Assembly (NCBI RefSeq): GCF_900172225.1 | Contig: NZ_FWFO01000001.1 | Span: 124,001-188,000, forward strand | Direction of reading: 5' to 3' | Length of the DNA: 64,000 bases | Origin: Falsiruegeria litorea R37 | Lineage (GTDB): Bacteria; Pseudomonadota; Alphaproteobacteria; Rhodobacterales; Rhodobacteraceae | In this document: one piece after another, positions 44,439 to 52,888 of the stretch | Position numbering within the stretch: position 1 is the first letter of the stretch | How the letters are laid out: each line of letters starts with the position of its first letter | Position numbers and translations under genes: made by a program | The notes under the pieces: model-generated | The model's input: only the letters and a program-made list of their open reading frames with translations | What the model was told of the DNA's origin: nothing | The model's database searches: none

Positions 44439-44534
44439 GCGCGCAAAAGCGATCCCAAGTTGCCGCAGGTGTGCCCTAATTTCGCCCCACCGCGCTCCTA
44501 CCAATCTGAGACAACTCAAGTCCCGGAGGTTTGC

Positions 44535-45347
44535 GTGCGCACCCTATTGAAAACCCTTGTTCTGGCCCTGATGCCATGTGCGGCAGCGGCCGAGGATGCG
44601 CACCTGCAGCGACTGGATACCACCCATTCGGGACGCGACTGGGAGGCGGTTGGCCGTCTGGACATCAACGGTACCGGTTTCTGCACGGGTGCGTTGATCG
44701 CACCTGATCTGGTGCTGACGGCGGCGCATTGTCTGTTCAACAAATCCACCAAGGGCCGCATCGACGCTGAGCAGATCGAGTTTCTGGCTGGCTGGCGCAA
44801 TGGGCGCGCCTCGGCCTATCGTTACGTCCGCCGCGCGGTGATCCATCCAGATTACGTCTATGACGGCGCGGTCTCGACCGAACGTGTGCGCAATGATGTC
44901 GCCCTGCTGGAGCTGCAGCGCCCGATCCGAAACACGACCGTTGTGCCGTTCCAGACTGGAAAACGTCCGACGCGAGGCGAGGATGTGGGCGTCGTGTCCT
45001 ACGCGCAAAGCCGGTCCGAGGCGCCATCGTTGCAAGAAGTGTGCTCGGTCATGGCGCAGCAACAGGGCATTCTGGTGATGTCGTGTGATGTGGACTTCGG
45101 ATCATCCGGAGCGCCGATCTTTTCTTTCTCGGGGCAGGAGCCGCGCATTGTGTCGGTGGTCTCGGCCAAGGCCGAGGTGCAGGGCGACCGGGTCGCTTTG
45201 GGCACGGCGCTTGAGGAATCTCTGGTGCTGCTCAGGGCACAATTGGCATCCGGACAGGGATTCAACCAAGCCCCGCCACCCTCGACCAACCGCATTCAGG
45301 TTGGTCAAGGACGTCGCGAGATGGGCGCAAAGTTCGTGAAACCATGA
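44535..45347 (+). CDS. Trypsin-like serine protease (first of a tandem pair)
   Basis: Secreted S1-family protease of 270 residues with a signal peptide (VRTLLKTLVLALMPCAAAA). The catalytic triad is visible: His in LVLTAAHCLF, Asp in RNDVALLEL, Ser in DFGSSGAPIF. GTG 44535 follows GGAGG at 44525-44529. A long proline/arginine C-terminal tail (RIQVGQGRREMGAKFVKP) recurs in the next gene. It overlaps the second protease by 4 bp (ATGA). Confidence 0.88.
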   Translation: MRTLLKTLVLALMPCAAAAEDAHLQRLDTTHSGRDWEAVGRLDINGTGFCTGALIAPDLVLTAAHCLFNKSTKGRIDAEQIEFLAGWRNGRASAYRYVRRAVIHPDYVYDGAVSTERVRNDVALLELQRPIRNTTVVPFQTGKRPTRGEDVGVVSYAQSRSEAPSLQEVCSVMAQQQGILVMSCDVDFGSSGAPIFSFSGQEPRIVSVVSAKAEVQGDRVALGTALEESLVLLRAQLASGQGFNQAPPPSTNRIQVGQGRREMGAKFVKP

Positions 45348-46147
45348 AGGGTTTGATTGCACTGATCCTTGGGGTTGCGATGGGTGGAATGGCCCAGGCA
45401 CAGAACACAGGTTTGGTGCGTTTGACGGATCGTGAGGATGTTCTTGGCTGGGAGGCCGTGGGGCGTCTGGATTTGGCAGGCAAGGGGTTTTGTACCGGAA
45501 CCCTGATTGCGCCTGATCTGGTGCTGACGGCTGCGCATTGCGCCTTTGATAAATCGACAGGCGCGCATTACCCGGTAGACGAGATCGTGTTTCGCGCAGG
45601 TCTGCGTGATGGTCAGGCGATTGCGGAACGTCGCGTGCGCCAGATTGCGACCCATCCCGATTTTGTAGCCAACCAACCACCGTCGGCCGAGCGCGTGCGT
45701 GTCGACGTTGCATTGATGCGATTGGCCGAGCCGATCACGGTGGCGCAGGCCGATCCGTTCGTTTTGCATTCGGGGAACCTGGACGGGCTCGAAGTCAGTG
45801 TTTCGTCTTATGGTCGGGGACGCGCTGAGGCAATTTCGCGTCAGCGATCGTGTCAGGTGCTGCATCGGGCCGAGGGGCTTTTAGCCTTTGACTGCAACGT
45901 CACCTTTGGGTCGTCCGGGTCTGCGGTTTTTGCGCAAGTGGGCAACCGGGGACTTATTCTGTCTGTGGTGTCCGCCATGTCGCAGGCGCAGGGGCGCAAG
46001 GTGGCATGGGGTATGGAACTACCTGATATGGTTTCATATTTGAAACAGCGGTTGCGGGTTGAAGCCGCCGTGCCGAAGGCGAGTGTTCGTCGAGTGCAGG
46101 TCGGGTCGAGCCGCAATTCGACAGGCGCCAAATTCGTCCGACCTTAA
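45344..46147 (+). CDS. Trypsin-like serine protease (second of a tandem pair)
   Basis: Secreted S1 protease of 267 residues, clearly a paralogue of the gene before it (same LAPDL/APDLVLTAAHC block, same VQVGxxRxxxGAKFV tail). Triad: His in TAAHCAF, Asp in RVDVALMRL, Ser in TFGSSGSAVF. The signal peptide is MKGLIALILGVAMGGMAQA. The pair arose by tandem duplication and is translated as one unit. Targets are unknown. Confidence 0.88.
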   Translation: MKGLIALILGVAMGGMAQAQNTGLVRLTDREDVLGWEAVGRLDLAGKGFCTGTLIAPDLVLTAAHCAFDKSTGAHYPVDEIVFRAGLRDGQAIAERRVRQIATHPDFVANQPPSAERVRVDVALMRLAEPITVAQADPFVLHSGNLDGLEVSVSSYGRGRAEAISRQRSCQVLHRAEGLLAFDCNVTFGSSGSAVFAQVGNRGLILSVVSAMSQAQGRKVAWGMELPDMVSYLKQRLRVEAAVPKASVRRVQVGSSRNSTGAKFVRP

Positions 46148-46294
46148 GTTCGACGCCGGGTCTTGAAACCCGATTTCCAACATCCCATCTGAATTTTACC
46201 GGACCGCCTGAGACAGGGGTTCGGTGGAAAACAACCGCCCGTCCAGTTGGAGGGCAACAGAGTTAATTCGCTCAAGAGATGAGGATGACGACCT

Positions 46295-46762
46295 ATGCGT
46301 AGTTTTGATTTTGCACCGCTGCACCGTGCCAGCATCGGCTTTGACCAGATTGCGGACCTGATGGACCGGGTTCTGACCAACGACGTGGCACAGCCCAGCT
46401 ACCCCCCCTACAACATCGAGAAAACCGCCGTTGATGCCTATCGTATTTCGATTGCCGTGGCTGGGTTTTCGGATGCCGACCTGTCGGTCGAGATGAAAGA
46501 AAATTCGCTGGTTGTGTCGGCCAAGAAGGCCGCGGACGAAACCGAGCGCACCTATCTGCACCGTGGCATCGCCACCCGCGCGTTTGAGCGTCGGTTCACC
46601 CTGGCAGACCATGTGCGCGTGACCGGCGCCAGCCACACGGACGGGATGCTGCACATTGAGTTGCAGCGCGAAGTGCCCGAAGCCCTGAAACCGCGTCGGA
46701 TCGAGATCGCATCCGGTACATCGGTTGAGCAGGAGCTGGTGGACGCCAAGCCCGTCAACTGA
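46295..46762 (+). CDS. Hsp20/alpha-crystallin small heat-shock protein
   Basis: ATP-independent chaperone of 155 residues of the IbpA class. Alpha-crystallin domain from about residue 35 to 130 (YRISIAVAGFSDADLSVEM, then GIATRAFERRFTLADHV) and a short C-terminal tail. ATG 46295 follows an upstream GAGATGAGG. It stands alone, 36 bp from a GC-rich repeat region on its right. Confidence 0.92.
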   Translation: MRSFDFAPLHRASIGFDQIADLMDRVLTNDVAQPSYPPYNIEKTAVDAYRISIAVAGFSDADLSVEMKENSLVVSAKKAADETERTYLHRGIATRAFERRFTLADHVRVTGASHTDGMLHIELQREVPEALKPRRIEIASGTSVEQELVDAKPVN

Positions 46763-47026
46763 AGAAACCTCCCACCCCTCGCGTCCATTGCGGAATTCGG
46801 GCGCGAGGGGGCCAAGACTGCGCGTCGTGTTTCACACAAGATGCGCGTGATAACCGCTCCCTCCCTCGGTTATCCTGCCCCGTGCCACAGTGGTGCGGGG
46901 TTTGGCATTTTCGGGGGGCTCCCGCCCCCTTGGCGCCTTTCTGGCGAAAGACCCCTCGGGGTTGGGCCGGGCGCCGCGCTGACGCGCGGCGCGGTTGTGT
47001 TCCGTCGCAGGTGTCAGGGGCTTGTC
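46763..47026. repeat. Intergenic stretch with GC-rich palindromic repeat (copy 2)
   Basis: No gene. GTTGGGCCGGGCGCCGCGC at 46961-46979, loop TGAC, GCGCGGCGC at 46984-46992, is the reverse orientation of the repeat at 8427-8457. Other GC-rich inverted arms occur around 46915-46960. It lies between convergent genes. Confidence 0.6.
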
Positions 47027-48274
47027 TCAAGGACGGTTGGCCGCGATGGCAAGGCCGTCGGCGACGGCGGTGAAGACCTCGGTAAAGCTGTGTTCGGCTT
47101 CGGGTAAAAGAGCCTGCATCGCTTGAGGCACCAACGACATCAGGCTGGAGCCGCCAACATAGATCACGTGACCCACGTCGCCCGGCGCGCAGTCGGCCAT
47201 GTGCAGCGTGTCGCGGGCACCGGCGTAGAGCGCGGTCGAGAAGGCGGCCAAACTGCGGGATATGTCGAGGGCATCCAATGGCGCAGCAAGGGCATGTTCG
47301 ATCATGTCCAGAGAAATGTGCGCCTGTACAACTTCGGCCTTGTTGGCGTCGATCTTGCCGCGTTCGACGGCAAAGGCCAGATCGTGGCCCAACTCGTCCT
47401 TTAGCACGGTCACCAACCGTTGCAGCTTGGCGGGTTCTTCGGCGAGGTTTGCCATGTCGGACGCCATGCGGCGGGTTTGGGCGGTGTAGAGAAAGGGGAT
47501 CTTTTCCCACGTTGCCAGATCGTTGAAGATCGCATTGGGGGCGGTCAGCAGACCCGCGCCAATGTCCTTGCGCAGCTGGGTGCCTTTGCCAAGCAGGGGC
47601 ATCACCGTATCGACGTTGATGGCGCGGTCGAAATCGGTGCCGCCGATGCGGATGCCGTGGTTGGCGAGGATCGTAACCTTCCCGCTTGCACCCGTCTCAA
47701 ACAGGGAAAAGTCGGACGTGCCGCCACCGATGTCGACGATCAGACCGCGACCCAGGGTGGCCCCGCTGGCAATCGCGGCGGCCTCGGGTTCGGCCATGAA
47801 GCTCACATTCTTGAACCCAGCTGTAAGGTAGCATTGGCGCAAGTCATCTTCGGCCTGCGCTTCGCGGGTGTCGCCCGGACCGTGGAAGTTGACGGGGCGA
47901 CCTGAGAGGGCGATTTCAAATGTCAGCCCTGTTTGCGCCTCGGCCCGGGTTTTGATGCGGTTCAGGAAGCGGGCGATGATGTCGACGAAGGTCACGCGCT
48001 CGTTCAGGATCTGGCGTTTTTCGTGCATCAGGCCGGTGCCCAGCACACGTTTCAGGGCGCGCATGAACCGCCCCTCGAGCCCGTCGGTCAGGGCGGCGTT
48101 GGCGGACGAACCGATCAGGGTTTGGCGTGTGTCGAAGTCAAAGAAAAACGTCGTCGGAAGGGTCTGTTGCCCCGGTTCGATTTCGATCAGATGCGGTTTG
48201 CCATCCAGCAGGATGCCTGCCGCCGAGTTGGAGGTTCCGAAATCAATACCCAAAACAGGGCTGTTCTGTGCCAT
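47027..48274 (-). CDS. Hsp70-like (YegD-type) protein
   Basis: Actin-like ATPase of 415 residues. Phosphate motifs VLGIDFGTSNSAAG at the N-terminus and LIVDIGGGTSDFSLF near residue 185, then an adenosine motif (VGHVIYVGGSSLM). It lacks the peptide-binding lid of DnaK, as in YegD/Hsp70-like proteins. Role unknown; it is convergent with hsp20. The next minus-strand gene (48378) ends 104 bp upstream, at a terminator. Confidence 0.88.
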   Translation of the reverse strand: MAQNSPVLGIDFGTSNSAAGILLDGKPHLIEIEPGQQTLPTTFFFDFDTRQTLIGSSANAALTDGLEGRFMRALKRVLGTGLMHEKRQILNERVTFVDIIARFLNRIKTRAEAQTGLTFEIALSGRPVNFHGPGDTREAQAEDDLRQCYLTAGFKNVSFMAEPEAAAIASGATLGRGLIVDIGGGTSDFSLFETGASGKVTILANHGIRIGGTDFDRAINVDTVMPLLGKGTQLRKDIGAGLLTAPNAIFNDLATWEKIPFLYTAQTRRMASDMANLAEEPAKLQRLVTVLKDELGHDLAFAVERGKIDANKAEVVQAHISLDMIEHALAAPLDALDISRSLAAFSTALYAGARDTLHMADCAPGDVGHVIYVGGSSLMSLVPQAMQALLPEAEHSFTEVFTAVADGLAIAANRP

Positions 48275-48324
48275 GCCCGACCCCTCTTGCCTGAAACTGG
48301 AAAGCGGCCTGTGTAGGCGTGGGC

Positions 48325-48363
48325 AAAAAGGGCGTCAAGCGGGGAAAGCCTGACGCCCTTTTT
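48325..48363. terminator. Bidirectional terminator after the phytase-like gene
   Basis: AAAAAGGGCGTCA (48325-48337), 13-base loop, TGACGCCCTTTTT (48351-48363): a perfect 13-bp inverted repeat with T-runs on both strands. It serves the minus-strand gene ending at 48378. Confidence 0.92.
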
Positions 48364-48377
48364 CACGCTTTGCGGGA

Positions 48378-50558
48378 TCAGCTGCCGGTCGAGACGTTAC
48401 CGATGGTGAAGAACATCGTCTCGCCCGAGGCGTCGTCGACCCCGTCGTTGTCGGTGATGATCCAGCCCTGACCTGAGGGCAGAATGGCCAGGCCTTCGAC
48501 CTTGTCCAGGACATAGCCGCCGGTTGATGTCAGGTCGGGGATCAGGTCGCGGACAAGCTCTTTGCTGACCACAGGCAGCGTGCCGCCGAGGGGCGCGGGG
48601 ACCATTTCGGTCAGTGGGATGCGATAGACTTTTTTGGTGACGGCGCGATGGTCATGCTGGTTGTCGCGCTCGATGACATAGACATGCTCGCCGTGTGTCA
48701 CGATTTCCGACAGGCCGACCCAACCGGTGTCCGGCGCGGCCTTGGGGTAGTGCACAGCGCCCCATTCCTGGGTTTCCAGATTGTAGGCCACCAGTTTCAC
48801 ATGGTGGGCCGGGTCGTCTTTCCATTCCCGCTGCACGGCCATCCACAGGGTGTCGCCGACTTTGGTGATGCCTTCGAACCCAAAGCGTTTCTCTACCGCC
48901 ATCAACTCGGGTGGAAGGCCGATCTCGCCCTTCTTGGCCTTGATCGAACCGTCTGCCTGCACGTGATAGATCGCATGAAGGATGACGCGGTCGGTGCGCC
49001 CCTCAGAAGCGACGTAGAAGCCGCCCTTGCCGTCCAGGGTGATCCCTTCGAGGTCGAGTTTCTGCGCAGGCATGCCGTTGCGGGTGATGCGGATCACGTC
49101 GACAATGCGGGCGGGGGACTGGCTGGGGTCGATCTTGAAAATCGAGGGCTGGAAGCCGTAGAAGCTGTCGTTGACCGCATAGATCATGCCGTCCTGATCC
49201 GCGACCAGACCAGACAGGGCACCCCAACCGATCAGCTCGTTTGCTCCGGCGGACGTCAGATGCGGATAGTTGGCCGGTGCGTTCTGGTACTCAAAGATCG
49301 AGACATGGGCGCGGGGGCCTTTGTCCTCGATCAGGTCCTTTTCGTTGGCTGAAACCAGCAGGCCGCGCTCGGGGATGGCGACGTAGCCCTCGGGGCCGAC
49401 ACCTGACGGCAGCAGCTGTTTCAGAACGGGATTGGTGGGGTCGGTGGCATCATAGACGCCCACGATGGAGGCGCGCTCGGCCCCCACAAAGATCATCGGT
49501 GTATCGCCGAAGGTTGCGGCGGTCACGCTTTCAGGCTCCACCCCTTTGCTGTCCGAGCGTTTGTCGGGGTAGTGGCCGATTTCAATGATCGCGTGTTCGA
49601 ACGAAGTGCCGCTGTCGTAGACGACCGTGCCGTCCTTGGCAAAGATCGTCCAGCCGCGCGAGCCGCCCTGATAGTCGCCTTCGTTGGCGGTGGCGAAATG
49701 CTGATCGTCGATCCATTTCACCGCGTCGGGTTCGCGCAACCGGCCCTGTTGGCTCTCGGTGAAAATCAGCGCGCCGCGCTCATCCGTGGCGTCGATACCG
49801 GTCAGGTCAACAGCCCCGGCCGAGAAATGGCTGATCACTGTGCCATCTTTGCCTACCACGGCGATGTGGTTGTTTTCCTGCAGGGTGATGACGGTTTCGC
49901 CCAGGGCGTTGATGTCGACGAATTCGGGTTCCGGGTCGGTAGAGGCAACTTCGGCCAATCCAGTCAGGTCGACCAGCTTCATACCTGCGCAGTCCAAATC
50001 GCCATCTGTCAGCGGAACCATCGCTAGGTTGCCTGCGGGCAATTGCGGGATGATTCCGTCATTCAGGTCCTCGTCGCGTTCGTTTTCGATGGCGACCGAG
50101 ATAAAGCTGCCATCTGGCGCGGCGGCGATGCTGTCGGGCTGGCCACCCAGATCACAGGCGGCGATCTGGCTTTTGCTGGTCAAGTCGATGGAGACCAGTT
50201 TACCCGAAGGCGCGGTGTAGCTTTCGGACGTGTTGACGCCGACAAAGGCGGTTTGGCCAATCACGGCCACGGATGTCGGCTCGCCGCCCAGGTCCAGGTT
50301 GCCCAGGGGCGCGGGGTTGGCGGGGTCGGTGATGTCGATCAGGCCGATGCCGCCCAAGGGGCTGTCGGTGTAGACCAGCGTCATGCCATCGGCCGTGGCG
50401 GCGATGATCTCGGGCGAGGTTTCGCGGCTGTTGTCCTGACCTTCGTCTATGTTCTGGACCACTGGGAAAGTCGCAATCCGGTTGAAATTCATCTCGGCCA
50501 GCGCCGAACCGGCGGTTAGGGCGAGGGCGGAGGTCAGACACATCAGACGTGCGGTCAT
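48378..50558 (-). CDS. Secreted esterase-like/phytase-like beta-propeller protein
   Basis: Secreted protein of 726 residues with a signal peptide (MTARLMCLTSALALTAG). The first half has choice-of-anchor-I-like repeats (IDITDPANPAPLGNLDLGG); the second half is the esterase-like activity of phytase domain (PF13449 type) with LDLEGITLDGKGGFYVASEG and VEGLAILPSG. By family it acts on phosphate esters at the cell surface; activity is not proven here. ATG 50558 follows TGAGGA. Alone on its transcript, ended by a strong terminator. Confidence 0.8.
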   Translation of the reverse strand: MTARLMCLTSALALTAGSALAEMNFNRIATFPVVQNIDEGQDNSRETSPEIIAATADGMTLVYTDSPLGGIGLIDITDPANPAPLGNLDLGGEPTSVAVIGQTAFVGVNTSESYTAPSGKLVSIDLTSKSQIAACDLGGQPDSIAAAPDGSFISVAIENERDEDLNDGIIPQLPAGNLAMVPLTDGDLDCAGMKLVDLTGLAEVASTDPEPEFVDINALGETVITLQENNHIAVVGKDGTVISHFSAGAVDLTGIDATDERGALIFTESQQGRLREPDAVKWIDDQHFATANEGDYQGGSRGWTIFAKDGTVVYDSGTSFEHAIIEIGHYPDKRSDSKGVEPESVTAATFGDTPMIFVGAERASIVGVYDATDPTNPVLKQLLPSGVGPEGYVAIPERGLLVSANEKDLIEDKGPRAHVSIFEYQNAPANYPHLTSAGANELIGWGALSGLVADQDGMIYAVNDSFYGFQPSIFKIDPSQSPARIVDVIRITRNGMPAQKLDLEGITLDGKGGFYVASEGRTDRVILHAIYHVQADGSIKAKKGEIGLPPELMAVEKRFGFEGITKVGDTLWMAVQREWKDDPAHHVKLVAYNLETQEWGAVHYPKAAPDTGWVGLSEIVTHGEHVYVIERDNQHDHRAVTKKVYRIPLTEMVPAPLGGTLPVVSKELVRDLIPDLTSTGGYVLDKVEGLAILPSGQGWIITDNDGVDDASGETMFFTIGNVSTGS

Positions 50559-50726
50559 GCCAGGAATCCTCAATTCATTTGTCAGATGAATGGGGGATGA
50601 CCGTCAAAGTTGAAGGCTGTGCGACAGTTTTGAATCAGATTTGTGAGAATGAGTTCGTCTCACGGAAACCGATCGTTAATCGTTCGTCGGGATACTGCGG
50701 CTCCGCCCAGCAGAAGGCCCAGTTCA

Positions 50727-51143
50727 ATGGACAGCTCTGATATCGCTTTGGTTCAAGCCAGTTTTGCCCGCATCTTCGCGCGGAAAGCCGAATTGACGGA
50801 TCATTTCTATAAGCATCTGTTTGCCCGGATCCCTGAAGTCGAGTCGTTGTTTCAAGGTGATTTCATCAAGCAGAAAGAGATGTTCACGACCATGCTTGCG
50901 TCGACTGTGCGCAGCCTTTCGAATTACGAGTCATTTGAGCAACTGGCCAAGATTCTGGCCAGCAACCATGCGCGATTTCATCTAAGTGAGGCGCATATGC
51001 AAAACGCGGCCCAATCGCTTGTGGCCGCGTTGCATGAGGTGATGGAGGGGAAATTGACCCCCGAAGAAGAAGCGGCCTGGACCCGCGCCATCATCAAACT
51101 AACGTCGATGATGGTCACGCGCCCTGCCAAAAACGCCGATTAG
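50727..51143 (+). CDS. Bacterial globin (haemoglobin-like)
   Basis: Single-domain globin of 138 residues. Helices fit the globin fold; the proximal histidine is probably in ILASNHARFHLSEAHM near residue 75. By family it binds O2 or NO, possibly as a detoxifier. ATG 50727 follows AGAAGG; the longer frame to 50643 lacks a site. Divergent from the phytase-like gene, overlapping the convergent gabD by 4 bp. Confidence 0.82.
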   Translation: MDSSDIALVQASFARIFARKAELTDHFYKHLFARIPEVESLFQGDFIKQKEMFTTMLASTVRSLSNYESFEQLAKILASNHARFHLSEAHMQNAAQSLVAALHEVMEGKLTPEEEAAWTRAIIKLTSMMVTRPAKNAD

Positions 51144-52615
51144 ACCGACATGCAGATGTATTTCATCTCCAGATAGTCCTCGATGCCGTGGTGGCTGCCT
51201 TCGCGGCCCAGGCCCGACTGCTTGATGCCGCCAAACGGTGCAACCTCGGTCGAGATGATGCCGGTGTTCACGCCAACGATGCCATATTCCAGCGCCTCAG
51301 CGACTTTGTACACGCGGCTCAGGTCCTTGGCATAGAAATACGACGCCAGACCAAAGATGGTGTCGTTGGCCATGGCGATGACGTCATCTTCGTTCTCGAA
51401 CTTGAAGAGCGGGGCCAGCGGGCCAAAGGTTTCATCCTGGGCAACCATCATGTCCTGAGTCACGCCCGTGACGATGGTGGGCTGGAAGAAGGTGCCGCCC
51501 AGATCGTGTGGCAGGCCGCCGCTCAGGACTGCGCCGCCTTTGTCGGTGACGTCCTTGATATGCTCTTCGACCTTGGCGACGGCCTCGGCGTTGATCAGCG
51601 GGCCAGTGGTGGTGCCATTGGCCAGGCCATCACCGATTTGCAGCGCCTCGACAGCGGCCTTCAGTTTGGCGGCGAATTCGTCATAGACTCCCGCCTGCAC
51701 ATAGATGCGGTTGGCACAGACACAAGTCTGTCCGTTGTTGCGGAATTTGCACATCATCGCGCCTTCGACGGCGGCGTCCAGGTCGGCATCGTCGAATACG
51801 ATGAACGGCGCATTGCCGCCCAGTTCCATCGAGCATTTCATGACCTGATCGGCGGCCTGCTTCATTAGGATGCGACCCACTTCGGTCGAACCGGTGAAGG
51901 TCAGCTTGCGGATGCCGGGGTTTTCGCAAAATTCCTTGCCGATCTCCGAGGACGACGACGACGGCACAACGTTGAAGACGCCTGCGGGGATGCCTGCACG
52001 CTCGGCCAGAACGCCCATGACGATGGCCGAAAGCGGGGTTTCCTTGGCGGGGCGTGCCACAAACGCGCAGCCAGCGGCCAGCGCAGGTGCGGCCTTGCGG
52101 GTGATCATCGCGTTGGGGAAGTTCCAAGGTGTGATCGAGGCGGCAACGCCGATGGGCTGTTTAAGTACGGTGATGCGCTTGTCACGCTGGTGGCCCGGGA
52201 TCGTCTCGCCATAGATGCGCTTGGCTTCTTCGCCGAAGAATTCGATGAAAGACGCGCCATATCCGATTTCGCCCACGGCTTCGGCAAGGGGTTTGCCCTG
52301 TTCGGCGGTCAGGATGGTGCCCAGATCCTGCGCGTTCGCCATCATCAGGTCGAACCAGCGGCGCATGATCACGGCGCGTTCCTTGCCGGTCATTGCGGCC
52401 CATTCTTTCTGGGCGGCTTCGGCCTGTGCGATGGCACCGGCTACCTGTGCGCGGCTCAGGTCCGCGACCTCGGCGATCACGTCACCGCGGGCGGGATTGG
52501 TCACGGCAAAGGTGCCGTTATCGCCATCGACCCACTGACCGCCAATATAGGCTTTGGTCGCCAAGAGCTCGGGGTCCTTGAGCAGCGATTTCAGATCGGT
52601 TGTTGCGTCCAGCAT
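51140..52615 (-). CDS. gabD: Succinate-semialdehyde dehydrogenase
   Basis: NAD(P)-dependent aldehyde dehydrogenase of 491 residues, closest in pattern to GabD: ATKAYIGGQWVDGDNGTF at the N-terminus, ITPWNFPNAMITRK, the base glutamate in MELGGNAPFIVFDDADLD, and the catalytic cysteine in NNGQTCVCANR, ending GLGREGSHHGIEDYLEMKY. It oxidises succinate semialdehyde to succinate, the last step of GABA use. GGAGG lies 7 bp before ATG 52615. A perfect 14-bp palindrome lies 28 bp upstream. Divergent from creatinase. Confidence 0.9.
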   Translation of the reverse strand: MLDATTDLKSLLKDPELLATKAYIGGQWVDGDNGTFAVTNPARGDVIAEVADLSRAQVAGAIAQAEAAQKEWAAMTGKERAVIMRRWFDLMMANAQDLGTILTAEQGKPLAEAVGEIGYGASFIEFFGEEAKRIYGETIPGHQRDKRITVLKQPIGVAASITPWNFPNAMITRKAAPALAAGCAFVARPAKETPLSAIVMGVLAERAGIPAGVFNVVPSSSSSEIGKEFCENPGIRKLTFTGSTEVGRILMKQAADQVMKCSMELGGNAPFIVFDDADLDAAVEGAMMCKFRNNGQTCVCANRIYVQAGVYDEFAAKLKAAVEALQIGDGLANGTTTGPLINAEAVAKVEEHIKDVTDKGGAVLSGGLPHDLGGTFFQPTIVTGVTQDMMVAQDETFGPLAPLFKFENEDDVIAMANDTIFGLASYFYAKDLSRVYKVAEALEYGIVGVNTGIISTEVAPFGGIKQSGLGREGSHHGIEDYLEMKYICMSV

Positions 52616-52642
52616 GGGTTGGCCTCCGGCTCATAAAGTCGT

Positions 52643-52656
52643 TTGTGTGCACACAA
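52643..52656. promoter_or_regulatory. Perfect 14-bp palindrome upstream of gabD
   Basis: TTGTGTGCACACAA, symmetric throughout, in the divergent gabD/creatinase gap. The TNGT-ACNA form fits FadR-type GntR operators; it could control gabD, creatinase or both. Confidence 0.6.
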
Positions 52657-52888
52657 TGCATCTGCGGGTGGGTTTGTCTAGTGCCAAGCCATAAAGGATG
52701 AGCAGTCCAGAGTAAAGTGAACGTTCACTCAAGCACCTTTCAGATCGTGTCACGAAAGGGGTTGCACGACTCGTGGGTTCTCGTCAATGTGCGCGCGGGC
52801 TCTGGCGATGGCGTCGCCTCATGCAGCATGCATGCGCCCATGTTCTGTCCTGAACGCCAGGACCTTTCTGAAAAGGAGGGTCACACGA

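Noticed and set aside
46755-47510. 251-codon minus-strand frame at the end of the Hsp70-like gene
   Set aside because: Out-of-frame with the Hsp70-like protein, Arg-rich, and runs through the GC-rich repeat.
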